From: Lysinibacter cavernae
Lineage (GTDB): Bacteria; Actinomycetota; Actinomycetes; Actinomycetales; Microbacteriaceae
Length of the DNA: 64,000 nucleotides
Direction: 5' to 3'
Assembly (NCBI RefSeq): GCF_011758565.1
Contig: NZ_JAAMOX010000003.1
Span: forward strand, 62,001-126,000
Part shown: piece after piece, positions 32,271 to 41,404 of the stretch
Position numbering within the stretch: the stretch's first letter is position 1
How the letters are laid out: each line of letters begins with the position of its first letter
Notes under the pieces: model-generated
Database searches by the model: none
What the model was told of the DNA's origin: nothing
The model's input: the letters and a program-made list of their open reading frames with translations, nothing else
Made by a program: the position numbers and the translations under genes

Positions 32271-33755
32271 GGCTTTGAGCCAGCGGAGCGGAATGTCGAT
32301 GGTCACTTCGGTTCCAGAGCCAACAATTGTGTGCCAATCGATGGTGCCACCGAGCTCGCCCTGGATGAGGGTTCGCACGATCTGCGTCCCGAGGCCAGCG
32401 CCCACTTGTCCCTCTGGCAGACCTGAGCCGCTATCGATCACAGAGACTTCAAGCCGTTCCGTTCCGCGCTTTGCCTTAATCGTGACGCTACCTTCTTGAC
32501 CGGCAAGACCGTGTTCAACCGCGTTCGTTACCAACTCGGTAAGCGCAAGGGCAAGCGGGGTGGCGTACTCGCTTGGAAGCACCCCAAATTCGCCTTCTTT
32601 CTTGGGATGCGCCGTGGTGTTATGCGTGCTCGCAACCTCGGCGACGAGCATGAGCACTCGGTCAAAGACTTCGTCAAAGTTCACGTTCTGCGAGAGCCCG
32701 GTTGCGAGCGTGTCGTGCACAACCGCGATAGCGGCAACTCGTCGCATCGCCTGGCCAAGGGCCTCCTGCGCTTCTTCGGATCGCGCCCGCCGGGCCTGAA
32801 TCCGCAGCAGGGATGCGACAGTCTGCAGGTTGTTCTTCACCCGGTGATGGATCTCGCGGATCGTGGCGTCTTTGGTGATGAGTTCTTGTTCTTGGTGCCG
32901 AAGCTCTGACACATCGCGAGTGAGCACAAGCGCGCCGGTGCGTTTGCCACCTGCCTTTGTTGGGATAGCTCGGATCGAGAGGGTCACCCCGCTCGCTTCG
33001 AGGTCGGTGCGCCATGGCGCCCGGCCAGTTACAACTACGGGAAGCGACTCATCAACCGAATGAGCCCCAGCGATGAGATCGGTGGTGATCTCCGCAAGGG
33101 ATTCGCCTTCGAGTTCGTCGTTAAACCCCATGCGGTTAAAAGCGGAAAGCGAGTTGGGGCTCGCGAATGTGACGATGCCGTCAACATCGAGCCGAAGCAA
33201 CCCGTCAGATGCACGCGGCGCACCACGGCGCGGGCCTGTTGGGGTGCCCCAATCAGGAAAATCTCCGTTGGCGATCATGACAAACAGGTCGTTGGCGCTT
33301 TCGGTGAATGCTGCCTCGAGCCGCGAGGACATCCGCGCATCACTCAGGTTGGCGTGCGCGGTAATGACCGCGATCGGACCAACACTGTCCTCTTGGTTGG
33401 CGGATGCCCGTCGCATGACGGGAATCGCGCGCACCTTCATCGGCATCTCTTCGAACCACGCAGGCGAGCTCGACTCTACGATCTTTCCGGTATCGGTTGC
33501 TTCTTGTACTTGCTCGCTCCACTCGGAGCGAACCATTGAGCCAACGACGTCTCGGTAAAACAGCGTCGGCGCGCTCGAGGGGCGCGCGTGCGCAACGGCC
33601 ACAAAGCTGTTGTCGGTTGTTGGCACCCAGAGGACAACGTCGGCAAACGCAAGATCAGCGAGTAGTTGCCAGTCTCCGACGAGAAAGTGCAGCCACTCGA
33701 TATCTTCTTCGCTGCTCTTGCAGTGCTGGTGGACGAGGTCGCTCAGTGTAGACAC
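32259..33755 (-). CDS. pdtaS: PdtaS-type sensor histidine kinase (HisKA_2 family)
   Basis: The 498-aa protein starts at GTG 33755; the first residues STLSDLVHQH and LHFLVGDWQLLADLAFADVVLWV match the start of mycobacterial PdtaS. A longer frame to 33863 overlaps the upstream gene and is not used. A GAF domain (about 15-150) and a PAS domain (about 175-285) precede the HisKA_2 dimerisation region, with the phospho-acceptor in EIHHRVKNNLQTVASLL (His at 303-304). An HWE/HATPase_c domain follows (about 390-495; N box ELVTNAVEHG). In mycobacteria PdtaS phosphorylates the antiterminator PdtaR; no pdtaR is seen here. The last five codons form the tandem repeat. Confidence 0.9.
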   Translation of the reverse strand: MSTLSDLVHQHCKSSEEDIEWLHFLVGDWQLLADLAFADVVLWVPTTDNSFVAVAHARPSSAPTLFYRDVVGSMVRSEWSEQVQEATDTGKIVESSSPAWFEEMPMKVRAIPVMRRASANQEDSVGPIAVITAHANLSDARMSSRLEAAFTESANDLFVMIANGDFPDWGTPTGPRRGAPRASDGLLRLDVDGIVTFASPNSLSAFNRMGFNDELEGESLAEITTDLIAGAHSVDESLPVVVTGRAPWRTDLEASGVTLSIRAIPTKAGGKRTGALVLTRDVSELRHQEQELITKDATIREIHHRVKNNLQTVASLLRIQARRARSEEAQEALGQAMRRVAAIAVVHDTLATGLSQNVNFDEVFDRVLMLVAEVASTHNTTAHPKKEGEFGVLPSEYATPLALALTELVTNAVEHGLAGQEGSVTIKAKRGTERLEVSVIDSGSGLPEGQVGAGLGTQIVRTLIQGELGGTIDWHTIVGSGTEVTIDIPLRWLKATAN

Positions 33756-33850
33756 AAGCAATAGCCTACTGCCAGCCCCGCTGGGAAGAGGTTGAAGGAC
33801 AGCACATTTCGCTCGGTTGTGGTGCCGCACCGCCGGGCTCGCAGCCTGAG

Positions 33851-34291
33851 TCATCGTTGCCACGCGGCACGATCCAAGATGAAGCGCTCAAGCGCGGCCC
33901 GCCGACGAGCGAGTCTCGCCAGCGGCCACCGTTTGCTTGTCACTGCCGCTTCGTGAGCGCTTCCCTGAGCGACCCACGGAGGCACAAGATCATCGCCAAT
34001 CGCTCGGCTGCTGCCAGCACAGCCAGCGGACGCCCATACCGCCGATGTACGACTACGCCGAGGCAGGACGAGGTCAAAGCGGTGGACCTCAGACCAATGG
34101 GCGAGGAGGACCGCGTTCGCAAGCTCAAGCTCACACCCAACAACAACGACTGACGGTCGGATTCCGTCGGCAAGCTTTGCTGCGAGGTCGTTCAAACTAT
34201 GACAGCAGGTAACGGCGGCGCAACCGCGGCTGCGCAACGCACGTCTCATCCGGGTGCAGGCGGCACGGTTGATCATCACGATTGTGGTCAT
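33851..34291 (-). CDS. Putative pseudo-receiver-like protein upstream of pdtaS
   Basis: The 146-aa ORF begins at ATG 34291 behind a very good ribosome-binding site (GAGGAGGAGA). The first 65 residues alternate strand and helix as in a receiver domain: TIVMINRAACTRMRRALRSRG, then AAVTCCHSLNDLAAKL and PSVVVVGCELE. The position of the phospho-accepting Asp is Cys or Gly, so it would not be phosphorylated. The second half is basic and unassigned. It lies 95 bp upstream of pdtaS in the same direction. The receiver reading is a visual impression; the ORF could also be an unrelated small protein. Confidence 0.5.
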   Translation of the reverse strand: MTTIVMINRAACTRMRRALRSRGCAAVTCCHSLNDLAAKLADGIRPSVVVVGCELELANAVLLAHWSEVHRFDLVLPRRSRTSAVWASAGCAGSSRAIGDDLVPPWVAQGSAHEAAVTSKRWPLARLARRRAALERFILDRAAWQR

Positions 34292-34531
34292 CCTGTCTCC
34301 TCCTCAGTGATTGTGCGCGACCTTGCGTTCGTTCGGTTCCCGTTTGAGCGAGGTTTGGTCCCGGATATGTGCTGACTCACCCATCGTGGCGCAGGCAAAA
34401 GAACGGTGCTGGAGTTATCCACCGATTTTTAACTGGCTGCGTCTGAAGCGCCGAATACCCAAACGGGAGTAAGGCACAGCGTTTCCGCTCTGGCTGTCGC
34501 GAGAACGTCAGCAATAGCGTTCAACCAATGC

Positions 34532-35080
34532 TTGGACACAGGGGGCTGCCGGCACCAAACCGTATGTTGCGCCAACCCCACACCAAGGAGAACATTGCAC
34601 ACACCAGCAGCACGCCAGCCTGATCCATCAGGGCAACAGAGCAACAAAACCTCGCGCCCTCGTCAGCTCACGGCTCTCGTTTCGGCAACGCAGGTCTCAC
34701 CAGCGGATGATTTTGGTCCTCAACCAACCTCTCGCTCAGCGCTCCCAGACCCAGTACCACTGCTCCGCAACCTGGCCATGAGCACGGTGGAGGTCCTGCA
34801 GTGCACCCGCGACCTCGACGGGATGGCGCGCTGGGTGACCGAGGGCGTCTACCAGGCCATCAAATACCGGCAGTCCCTCGCGCTCAACCGATACAGCATC
34901 ACGGGATCACCTCCACAGCGAATTCCTCACGCCTGCGGCAGCGTTCACTACTCTGAGCCAAGCGACGGCGTTATCGAGGCTGTTGTGCTGGTCCATTCGA
35001 AGGACCGCACGCGTGCCGTCGCGATTCGACTCGAGGGCCTCGACAATCGCTGGCGAGCGACAGCACTTGCGGTGCTCTAG
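34532..35080 (+). CDS. Rv3235-family protein
   Basis: The protein is about 182 aa if started at TTG 34532. The conserved core lies in the second half: PLLRNLAMSTVEVLQCTRDLDGMARWV, then YQAIKYRQ, and the C-terminal VVLVHSKDRTRAVAIRLEGLDNRWRATALAVL, as in actinobacterial Rv3235-like proteins, usually found near secA. The N-terminal 60-70 residues are Pro/Ser/Thr-rich and may not be translated, so the start is uncertain. The function is unknown; a link to protein export is suggested only by the typical location of homologues. It converges on rlmB, with a terminator between them. Confidence 0.6.
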   Translation: MDTGGCRHQTVCCANPTPRRTLHTPAARQPDPSGQQSNKTSRPRQLTALVSATQVSPADDFGPQPTSRSALPDPVPLLRNLAMSTVEVLQCTRDLDGMARWVTEGVYQAIKYRQSLALNRYSITGSPPQRIPHACGSVHYSEPSDGVIEAVVLVHSKDRTRAVAIRLEGLDNRWRATALAVL

Positions 35081-35086
35081 AAACGC

Positions 35087-35120
35087 CGCTGGCAGGCACC
35101 CAAATGGATGCCTGCCAGCG
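35087..35120. terminator. Bidirectional hairpin terminator
   Basis: CGCTGGCAGGCA (35087-35098) and TGCCTGCCAGCG (35109-35120) form a perfect 12-bp stem with a 10-nt loop between convergent genes. Confidence 0.8.
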
Positions 35121-35137
35121 AAGAGATCGCACCTGCG

Positions 35138-36163
35138 CTACTTGCGCTTTGCCGCCTCTGCGCGAAGTCGAGAGATCTCGTACAGCGTGACGCTCGCCGC
35201 GATCCCTGCGTTGAGCGACTCGGTGGCCGCACTGATCGGGATCGACACAACGGCGTCGCAGGTCTCAGTGACCAAGCGAGAAAGGCCCTTGCCCTCGCTG
35301 CCAATGACCACGACGACGGGGCTCGTTGCGAGGTCAAGACCGGGAAGCGACACATCGCCTTCTCCGTCAAGACCGATCACAAAGATACCGCGCTCTTTCA
35401 GCGCTTTGAGCGTCTGGGTAAGGTTCGCTGCCATCGCAACGGGAATACGTGCTGCCGCCCCAGCGGAGGTCTTCCAGGCCGAGGCCGTGACTCCAACCGA
35501 ACGACGCTGCGGAACGATAACGCCCTGGCCACCAAAGGCAGCCGTTGAGCGGATAATCGCGCCGAGGTTGCGCGGGTCGGTTACCCCGTCGATAGCAACA
35601 AATAGCGGTGCCTTCTTCGAGGCGAGCGCTTTATCGGCCATCTCAAGGGGGTGCGCGTACTGGTACGGCGGAACCTTGAGTACAACACCCTGATGCACCG
35701 TATCAATCGAACACATGCGATCGAGTTCTGGGCGCATGACCTCAAGAATTGGCACGCCATTCTTAATGGCAAGGTTGGTGATCTCGCGAACGCGATCATC
35801 CATCTCAAGGCGTGTGGCCAGGTACAGGGCGGTCGCGGGGATGCGAGTACGCAGTGCCTCTACGACAGCGTTGCGCCCGGTGACCAGCTCCATGTCATCG
35901 TCTTTTTTGCGGTTGCCACCGCGCGACCCTGCCGAACCCGTGTTTGAACGGTTCTGCGGCGGACGCTGTTCGGTACGCTTGCCGCCTGCGGCAACAAAAC
36001 GCTCTTTTGCGAGCTTTGCCTTACCGGCTGGGTGGTACGGACGATCCTCGGCCTTTGGCGTTGGCTTGCGACCTTCGAGAGCCTGGCGGCCCTGTCCTCC
36101 GGAGCCAACAGGGGCTCCCCTACTCTTTTTGCGGACTGCTCCCGCGCGTGGTTTATTAGCCAT
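35138..36163 (-). CDS. rlmB: 23S rRNA (guanosine-2251)-2'-O-methyltransferase (SpoU family)
   Basis: The 341-aa protein has a basic, disordered N-terminal extension (about 1-90), then a substrate-binding domain (VTGRNAVVEALR) and a SPOUT methyltransferase domain. That domain holds the three motifs: DGVTDPRNLGAIIRSTAAFG (motif 1), VVVVIGSEGKGLSRLV (motif 2) and VSIPISAATESLNAGIAASV (motif 3), which form the trefoil-knot S-adenosylmethionine site. It methylates the ribose of a 23S rRNA peptidyl-transferase nucleotide. Its first 8 bases overlap the end of cysS, so the two are translationally coupled. Confidence 0.93.
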   Translation of the reverse strand: MANKPRAGAVRKKSRGAPVGSGGQGRQALEGRKPTPKAEDRPYHPAGKAKLAKERFVAAGGKRTEQRPPQNRSNTGSAGSRGGNRKKDDDMELVTGRNAVVEALRTRIPATALYLATRLEMDDRVREITNLAIKNGVPILEVMRPELDRMCSIDTVHQGVVLKVPPYQYAHPLEMADKALASKKAPLFVAIDGVTDPRNLGAIIRSTAAFGGQGVIVPQRRSVGVTASAWKTSAGAAARIPVAMAANLTQTLKALKERGIFVIGLDGEGDVSLPGLDLATSPVVVVIGSEGKGLSRLVTETCDAVVSIPISAATESLNAGIAASVTLYEISRLRAEAAKRK

Positions 36164-37643
36164 TGAGACTCCAGTGTGAACCGTTCAGTTTATTGTCGAT
36201 TGACGTGTCTTCGAGGGAAATACCGGCCAGCTTCAGGGTATCCCGAATGCGGTCGCTTGTCGCGTAATCGCGATTCTCTCGGGCTTGCTGACGCTCAGCA
36301 AGCAAGTGGTCAACCAGCGTCCCAAGTGCAGCCATTGCGCCGTTGTCTGACGCGCCCGACCGGTCATCAGCGAGAGGGTTGATACCAAGAACGTTAACAA
36401 TAGCCCATACTTGGTCGCGAAACCCGGATGCGCGTTCAGTTTCACCGGCGTCGAGCGCGGCATTTCCGGCCCTGACCGACTCGTGGAGAACGGCGAGGGC
36501 CTGTGGAATCGCAAAGTCGTCGCGCATGGCTGCCGCAAATGAGTCGGGGACTCGTGCGCCGGCAGCGCCGGTTTCTGTTCCTTGTTCACGCTCGGCGCGA
36601 CGGAGGAAACTCTCAATGCGGTCGAGGGCGGCTTCAGCCTCGGCGAGCGCATCGTCGTGAAACTCAAGAGTAGAACGGTAATGAGCCGAGCCGAGGAAGT
36701 AGCGAACAACTATAGGCCTCGCTGCGTCAAGCAGGTCGCTGGCAAAAATTGAGTTACCCAGCGACTTCGACATCTTCTGTCCACTCACGTTGACGAGCCC
36801 GTTGTGAATCCAGTGGGCCGCAAACTCATCGCCAGCAGCGCGCGACTGGGCCAGTTCGTTTTCGTGGTGAGGAAAGCGCAGATCGAGGCCCCCACCGTGG
36901 ATATCGAAGGCAGAGCCGAGGTAACGGGTCGACATGGCAGAGCACTCGATGTGCCAGCCTGGCCGCCCTGCACCCCACGGCGATGACCACGATGCTGAGG
37001 TTGGCTCACCATCTTTATGGGCTTTCCAGAGCGCAAAATCGTGAGAGCTTCGCTTGCCGCGCGGGTCAGAATCGGCTGCTGGCTCCATCTTGTCGAGACC
37101 CTGCCGCGTCAGTTCGCCGTAGCTTGGCCACGATGCAGAGTCAAAATAAACGTTCGCCGACCCGTCATCAGCCTGATACGCGTGACCACGTTCGATCAGC
37201 CGTGAAATAATGTCGATCATCGGTTCGATATTTGCGGTCGCTCTGGGCTCGTACGTAGGCGGGAGGATACCAAGCGCGTCGTAGGCAGCGTTGAAGTCGC
37301 GCTCAACCCGGTACGCGAGGGCCCACCACTGCTCGGTGCCGCCCTTGAGCTGGGCGATCGATGCGTTATCAAGGATCTTGTCATCGATATCGGTGACATT
37401 GCGGACAAGGGTGACGTCGAGGCCCTCGTAGTCGAACCATCGACGCATTTGGTCGTAGACGAGCGCACTGCGAAGGTGCCCGACGTGTGGGGCTGACTGG
37501 ACGGTTGGTCCACACACGTAGAGCCCAACTTTTCCGGCTTCTCGCGGAACAAAATCGACGAGTTGCTGAGCTTTTGAGTCATAGAGCCGCTGGAGCGGGG
37601 CCGACTGGGCGCCATCCTGTTGGGCATTCGTTTGCTGAGTCAC
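36156..37643 (-). CDS. cysS: Cysteine-tRNA ligase
   Basis: The 495-aa class I synthetase has the HIGH-like motif in YVCGPTVQSAPHVGHLRSAL (Cys as the first zinc ligand), a GWHIECSAMS zinc/substrate region, GGGLDLRFPHHENELAQS and the KMSKS loop in GQKMSKSLGNS. It charges tRNA-Cys with cysteine using ATP. The start is a GTG at 37643. It is the third gene of the carD-ispDF-cysS-rlmB unit, a conserved actinobacterial order. It is full length, with the usual C-terminal anticodon-binding region near LLAERQQARENRDYATSDRIRD. Confidence 0.96.
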   Translation of the reverse strand: MTQQTNAQQDGAQSAPLQRLYDSKAQQLVDFVPREAGKVGLYVCGPTVQSAPHVGHLRSALVYDQMRRWFDYEGLDVTLVRNVTDIDDKILDNASIAQLKGGTEQWWALAYRVERDFNAAYDALGILPPTYEPRATANIEPMIDIISRLIERGHAYQADDGSANVYFDSASWPSYGELTRQGLDKMEPAADSDPRGKRSSHDFALWKAHKDGEPTSASWSSPWGAGRPGWHIECSAMSTRYLGSAFDIHGGGLDLRFPHHENELAQSRAAGDEFAAHWIHNGLVNVSGQKMSKSLGNSIFASDLLDAARPIVVRYFLGSAHYRSTLEFHDDALAEAEAALDRIESFLRRAEREQGTETGAAGARVPDSFAAAMRDDFAIPQALAVLHESVRAGNAALDAGETERASGFRDQVWAIVNVLGINPLADDRSGASDNGAMAALGTLVDHLLAERQQARENRDYATSDRIRDTLKLAGISLEDTSIDNKLNGSHWSLNG

Positions 37644-37698
37644 AGTCTCAGCCTACTTTGTGACGGTGCCGTGTTACATCGCATGGAACGGCGGTGCG

Positions 37699-38943
37699 TT
37701 AGACCTGTTCGATAAGGGCCGTCGCTATCGCGCACACGCCCTCTCCCCTACCGGTGAAGCCAAGGCCATCCGTCGTCGTCGCCGACAGGCTGACCGGAGC
37801 CTTCACCCAGCCACTGAGCACGACCTGGGCTTCGTCTCTACGCGGGCCAACTTTTGGGCGCAGCCCGATGACCTGCACGGAAACATTCACGACGCGGAAC
37901 CCGGCATTGCGGAGCATCCGAACGGCCTCAACCACAAAGACTTCACCGTGGGCGTTGGCATATGCGGCGTCGGCCGTGCCAAACACCTGACCGATATCGC
38001 CGAGTCCTGCGGCGCCAAGCAACGCGTCAACCATCGCGTGAGCTACCACATCGCCGTCGCTGTGGCCTGACAAGCCAACCTGATCCGGCCAATAGAGGCC
38101 GGCGAGCCACAGTTCTTCGCCCTCGGCAAACGCGTGAACGTCTGTTCCGGTGCCAACTCGCATAGCGGATTCCTTTCGGGCAGGGGGAACAAGCCAGGCA
38201 GCCACCCGCTCGAGGTCTGGTGCAGTCGTGATCTTCAACGAACGTTGGTCTCCGGCGACCGTATGAACCGATCGTCCAGCAGCGCGCACCACAGAGGCGT
38301 CATCGGTGAACGGATGCTCGGTTGAGGCAGCGGCAAGATCGGTCACGGTTGTCGCTTGCCGGTACGCCTCATCAAGCACGCTGCGGCGAAAACCCTGGGG
38401 GGTCTGAACGGATGCAAGGTCTGAGCGGTCAACGACATCAACAACCCGACCTTGCTCGTCAACCCGGTTCAACGTGTCGGCCACTGGCAGCACCGGAATA
38501 ACGCCGGCGGCTCCCGCTTCGACCCCGGCAACGACGCGTCGAATAACACCGACAGGGGTACTCGGTCGTGCCGCATCGTGGACAAGCACGATCGTGTGCT
38601 CATCGGCAACGGCGTCGAGTCCGCGCTGAACCGATTCGAACCGGTTGAGGCCACCAGCAACAGCTCCGACGGATGCGGTGGAACCCTCGCGACGGAGCGT
38701 CGCTTCTGCGTCACGCACGAGCGCTGCAACGTCGCATTCTGGGGCAACAATGATGATCTGTGAGGCAACACCGGATTTGGCTAGGCCCTCGATGCACCAG
38801 TCGAGCACCGTGCGCCCGGCAACGGGGACAAGCGCTTTTGGCAGGCCAGCGTCGAGCCTGGTGCCGCTGCCGGCCGCCACCACAATGACAGCCACCGATT
38901 CGGAGGTGCGGCCAACGTATGTACTGCCCTGATCGGACGTCAC
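37699..38943 (-). CDS. ispDF: Bifunctional MEP-pathway enzyme IspD-IspF
   Basis: The 414-aa fusion has an N-terminal IspD domain (about 15-240; [32 protein letters not shown] and [19 protein letters not shown]), which makes 4-diphosphocytidyl-methylerythritol. The C-terminal IspF domain (about 258-414; [34 protein letters not shown] and [20 protein letters not shown]) cyclises the later intermediate; its metal ligands Asp and His lie in TDVHAF and GHSDGD. Separate genes are common in bacteria, but fusions occur in several lineages, including Microbacteriaceae. The start is GTG 38943, 2 bases after the carD stop, so the pair is coupled. Confidence 0.95.
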   Translation of the reverse strand: MTSDQGSTYVGRTSESVAVIVVAAGSGTRLDAGLPKALVPVAGRTVLDWCIEGLAKSGVASQIIIVAPECDVAALVRDAEATLRREGSTASVGAVAGGLNRFESVQRGLDAVADEHTIVLVHDAARPSTPVGVIRRVVAGVEAGAAGVIPVLPVADTLNRVDEQGRVVDVVDRSDLASVQTPQGFRRSVLDEAYRQATTVTDLAAASTEHPFTDDASVVRAAGRSVHTVAGDQRSLKITTAPDLERVAAWLVPPARKESAMRVGTGTDVHAFAEGEELWLAGLYWPDQVGLSGHSDGDVVAHAMVDALLGAAGLGDIGQVFGTADAAYANAHGEVFVVEAVRMLRNAGFRVVNVSVQVIGLRPKVGPRRDEAQVVLSGWVKAPVSLSATTTDGLGFTGRGEGVCAIATALIEQV

Positions 38944-38945
38944 CG

Positions 38946-39428
38946 CTAGGAGGCCAAGACCTCGTCGAGCACCTGCGAGGCCGATTCTTCGTCGGTTTTC
39001 TCGGCAAGGGCAAGTTCAGAGATCAGGATCTGGCGAGCTTTGGCGAGCATTCGCTTCTCACCAGCGGATAGACCCTTGTCTTGGTCTCTGCGCCAGAGAT
39101 CGCGGACAACCTCAGAGACCTTGATCACGTCGCCAGACGCGAGCTTTTCGAGGTTGGCCTTGTACCGACGAGACCAGTTCGTTGGTTCTTCAGTAAACGG
39201 GCTGCGCAGGACGTCGAATACCTCTTCAAGGCCATCTTTATCAATGACGTCGCGTACGCCTACGAGTTCGACGTTCTCAGCGGGCACCTCAATAGAAAGA
39301 TCGCCCTGGTTCACCTCAAGCTTGAGGAAGAGTTTTTCGACCCCCATGATGGTGCGATGCTTGACCTCAACAATTTTTGCCGCACCGTGGTGCGGGTATA
39401 CAACTGTCTCGCCAACTTCAAACTGCAT
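38946..39428 (-). CDS. carD: CarD-family RNA polymerase-binding transcription factor
   Basis: The 160-aa protein has the CarD RNA-polymerase-interacting domain ([20 protein letters not shown], about 3-55), followed by a helical DNA-binding region with [21 protein letters not shown] and the conserved Trp of VVRDLWRRD. It binds the RNA polymerase beta subunit and stabilises open promoter complexes at rRNA and housekeeping promoters. It is essential in mycobacteria. Length is typical. The start has GAGGGAGA upstream. It heads the operon carD-ispDF-cysS-rlmB. Confidence 0.96.
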   Translation of the reverse strand: MQFEVGETVVYPHHGAAKIVEVKHRTIMGVEKLFLKLEVNQGDLSIEVPAENVELVGVRDVIDKDGLEEVFDVLRSPFTEEPTNWSRRYKANLEKLASGDVIKVSEVVRDLWRRDQDKGLSAGEKRMLAKARQILISELALAEKTDEESASQVLDEVLAS

Positions 39429-39624
39429 GCGACATTCTCCCTCGTGTATTCAACTCTCTAGTTTATCACAGGGGCATTCCCGCCACTTAGGGTGGCCTAA
39501 CCTGTAACTGGCCGCTGTCGTGGCTAAACTAGCTTGGACTGCAGTTTGTGCTGCGACGATAATTCGGCAGCACTGAATGCAACACTGATTTAGATTTTGT
39601 CAACATTCAACCCGGAGGGTCCAC

Positions 39625-40212
39625 GTGAAGGCTCGCATAGTTTCATCTGTTGTCTTGGCCGCCGCCGTCATGGTGGGCGCCACTGGCTGCAACTTGATTA
39701 GCCCACAGGCAACCACCTACCACTACGACCCCAGCGACGGCGTCGGTGGTAACACGGGTGAACTTGCGATCCGCAACGTTATGCTCATCGAGACCGAGGT
39801 TGAGGGCACGTACAGCGTTGTCTTCAGCGTGGTCAACAACTCCGCAGACACCGTTGACCTCAACGTTCACGTGCAGGATGGCAACAGCCAGGCTGAAGAC
39901 TCCGTCACGGTGGCTCCTGGCATCAACAAGTTTGGCGACGAAGACCAAGACGTTCTGATCTTCGAGGACGTCGACACCAAGCCAGGCGCGATCATCCCAG
40001 TATTCTTCCAGTACGGCGAGAAAACTGGCGTTGAGCTTGAGGTACCTGTTCTCGACGGAACGCTTCCTGAGTACAAGCACCTCGTTCTTTCGGAGCGCGA
40101 GATTGCACAGGCCACCGAGGTCGCGACGCCAAGCGCGGCACCAACCTCGACCAGCACCGCGACGCCAGACGCCGATGCAGTCACCCCCGAGCTTGAGACA
40201 GCAGATCAGTAA
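39625..40212 (+). CDS. Predicted lipoprotein upstream of carD
   Basis: The 195-aa protein starts at GTG 39625 with GGAGGGT upstream. It has a lipoprotein signal peptide (positively charged start, VVLAAAVMVGATGC with Cys at the lipobox) and then a mostly beta secreted domain with repeats of acidic and Asn residues, ending in a Thr/Ala/Pro-rich tail. It would be anchored on the outer face of the membrane. A lipoprotein divergent from carD is a common actinobacterial arrangement, but the function is not established. It ends before a very strong terminator. Confidence 0.85.
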   Translation: MKARIVSSVVLAAAVMVGATGCNLISPQATTYHYDPSDGVGGNTGELAIRNVMLIETEVEGTYSVVFSVVNNSADTVDLNVHVQDGNSQAEDSVTVAPGINKFGDEDQDVLIFEDVDTKPGAIIPVFFQYGEKTGVELEVPVLDGTLPEYKHLVLSEREIAQATEVATPSAAPTSTSTATPDADAVTPELETADQ

Positions 40213-40234
40213 GCGCTGACCGCACCTGTTACGC

Positions 40235-40269
40235 CGAACGGCCCCTCTGCATCGCAGAGGGGCCGTTCG
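40235..40269. terminator. Perfect 16-bp stem terminator
   Basis: CGAACGGCCCCTCTGC (40235-40250) and its exact complement (40254-40269) flank a 3-nt loop (ATC). It serves both the lipoprotein gene and the convergent dehydrogenase operon. Confidence 0.9.
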
Positions 40270-40298
40270 TGTATCCCGTAGGACGAAACCCGTTCGGA

Positions 40299-41366
40299 CT
40301 ATCGCCCAGCGGTGAGGCTCGGCACAACAACGGACTTCAGCGCTGTTGGATCTGAGCCTGCTGCAAGAAGGGCCTCTTCAACCTGGTCAAGACCAAACTC
40401 CCCCGTGACCAACGAGTCGAGGTCAACTGCGCCAGACGATGCCAGCTCAATGGCGAGCGGCCAGGTGTTTGCGTACCGATAAATGCCTGTCACCTCAATC
40501 TCGCGCATTTGGATCAACGCGATTGGCAGCTCGATCGTGTCAGGACCCATGCCGACATACACGATTCGACCTCCGGGACGGACCGCATGCACACCGGCCT
40601 TCATCGCCGCGGGGGCACCCGAGGCGTCGATAAAGACGTCAACATTCAGATCGAGATCACCGACGTCCTCCGCGAGCGGGTCGATCACCCGTGTTGCCCC
40701 AAATCGGAGGGCATGCTCACGCCGCTGCGGAACGGTATCTGAGACGATGATTTCCGTTGCCCCAAACGCCTTGGCAACCTGGGTAACAAGGATACCGATC
40801 GGCCCCGCCCCCGTGATGAACACCGTGGACCCGAGCGTCAGTTTTGCCGTCTGCCCGGCAAACACGGCAACGCTCAATGGCTCGATCAGTGCGGAGGCCT
40901 TGTCGCTCAGCGAATCAGGTACGTCATAGGCAAAATCAGACGTGATCACCGCGTACTCCGCAAACGCTCCGTCTATCGGCGGGGCTGCATAGAACTCAAC
41001 GTTGGGGCACAGGTTATAGCGCCCTTCCTTGCAGTAGTTGCAGACGCGGCAGGGTGTTTGCGGTTCGATCGACACGCGCTGCCCAATACGGTCCGCCGAT
41101 ACAGCTGACCCAACGGCCACGATCCGTCCTGCCGATTCGTGACCGAGGATAAGCGGCCCGTCAACGACCAGGTCACCAATGTGTCCATCGGTATAGAAGT
41201 GCGTGTCTGACCCACACACCCCAACAACGCTGATCTGAACGAGCACCTGGTCGGCATCGAGTTGCGGAACAGGGACGTCACGGACAGAGAGGCTTCCTGG
41301 CTCGCTCAAGACGCTCGCCCTCATGGAAGTTGGTATTCCGCTCGTGGTCTTCTGGTCGGTCATCAT
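40299..41366 (-). CDS. Zinc-dependent polyol dehydrogenase (xylitol/sorbitol dehydrogenase type)
   Basis: This 355-aa medium-chain dehydrogenase has catalytic zinc ligands Cys51 (GVCGSD), His76 and Glu77 (GHESAG), a structural set Cys106, 109, 112 and 120, and the cofactor loop GAGPIG. The sorbitol/xylitol dehydrogenase group oxidises polyols at C2 to ketoses with NAD+. It is the last gene of an operon with a ribose-type ABC transporter, and an FGGY kinase lies on the other side of the regulator, so a pentitol such as xylitol or arabitol is the likely substrate. The start at ATG 41366 has GAAAGGG upstream. The exact polyol cannot be read from sequence. Confidence 0.87.
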   Translation of the reverse strand: MMTDQKTTSGIPTSMRASVLSEPGSLSVRDVPVPQLDADQVLVQISVVGVCGSDTHFYTDGHIGDLVVDGPLILGHESAGRIVAVGSAVSADRIGQRVSIEPQTPCRVCNYCKEGRYNLCPNVEFYAAPPIDGAFAEYAVITSDFAYDVPDSLSDKASALIEPLSVAVFAGQTAKLTLGSTVFITGAGPIGILVTQVAKAFGATEIIVSDTVPQRREHALRFGATRVIDPLAEDVGDLDLNVDVFIDASGAPAAMKAGVHAVRPGGRIVYVGMGPDTIELPIALIQMREIEVTGIYRYANTWPLAIELASSGAVDLDSLVTGEFGLDQVEEALLAAGSDPTALKSVVVPSLTAGR

Positions 41367-41404
41367 GACCCTTTCTGTATCTGTCGTTGGATAAATCGGA
41401 GGTG

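Noticed and set aside
32124-32426. LVCGG-repeat protein on the plus strand over the 15-bp array
   Set aside because: It is only the translation of the tandem repeat in another frame; no ribosome-binding site or family.
34429-34647. Minus-strand 72-codon ORF opposite the start of the Rv3235-like gene
   Set aside because: No ribosome-binding site and no domain; it is probably a mirror of the plus-strand frame.
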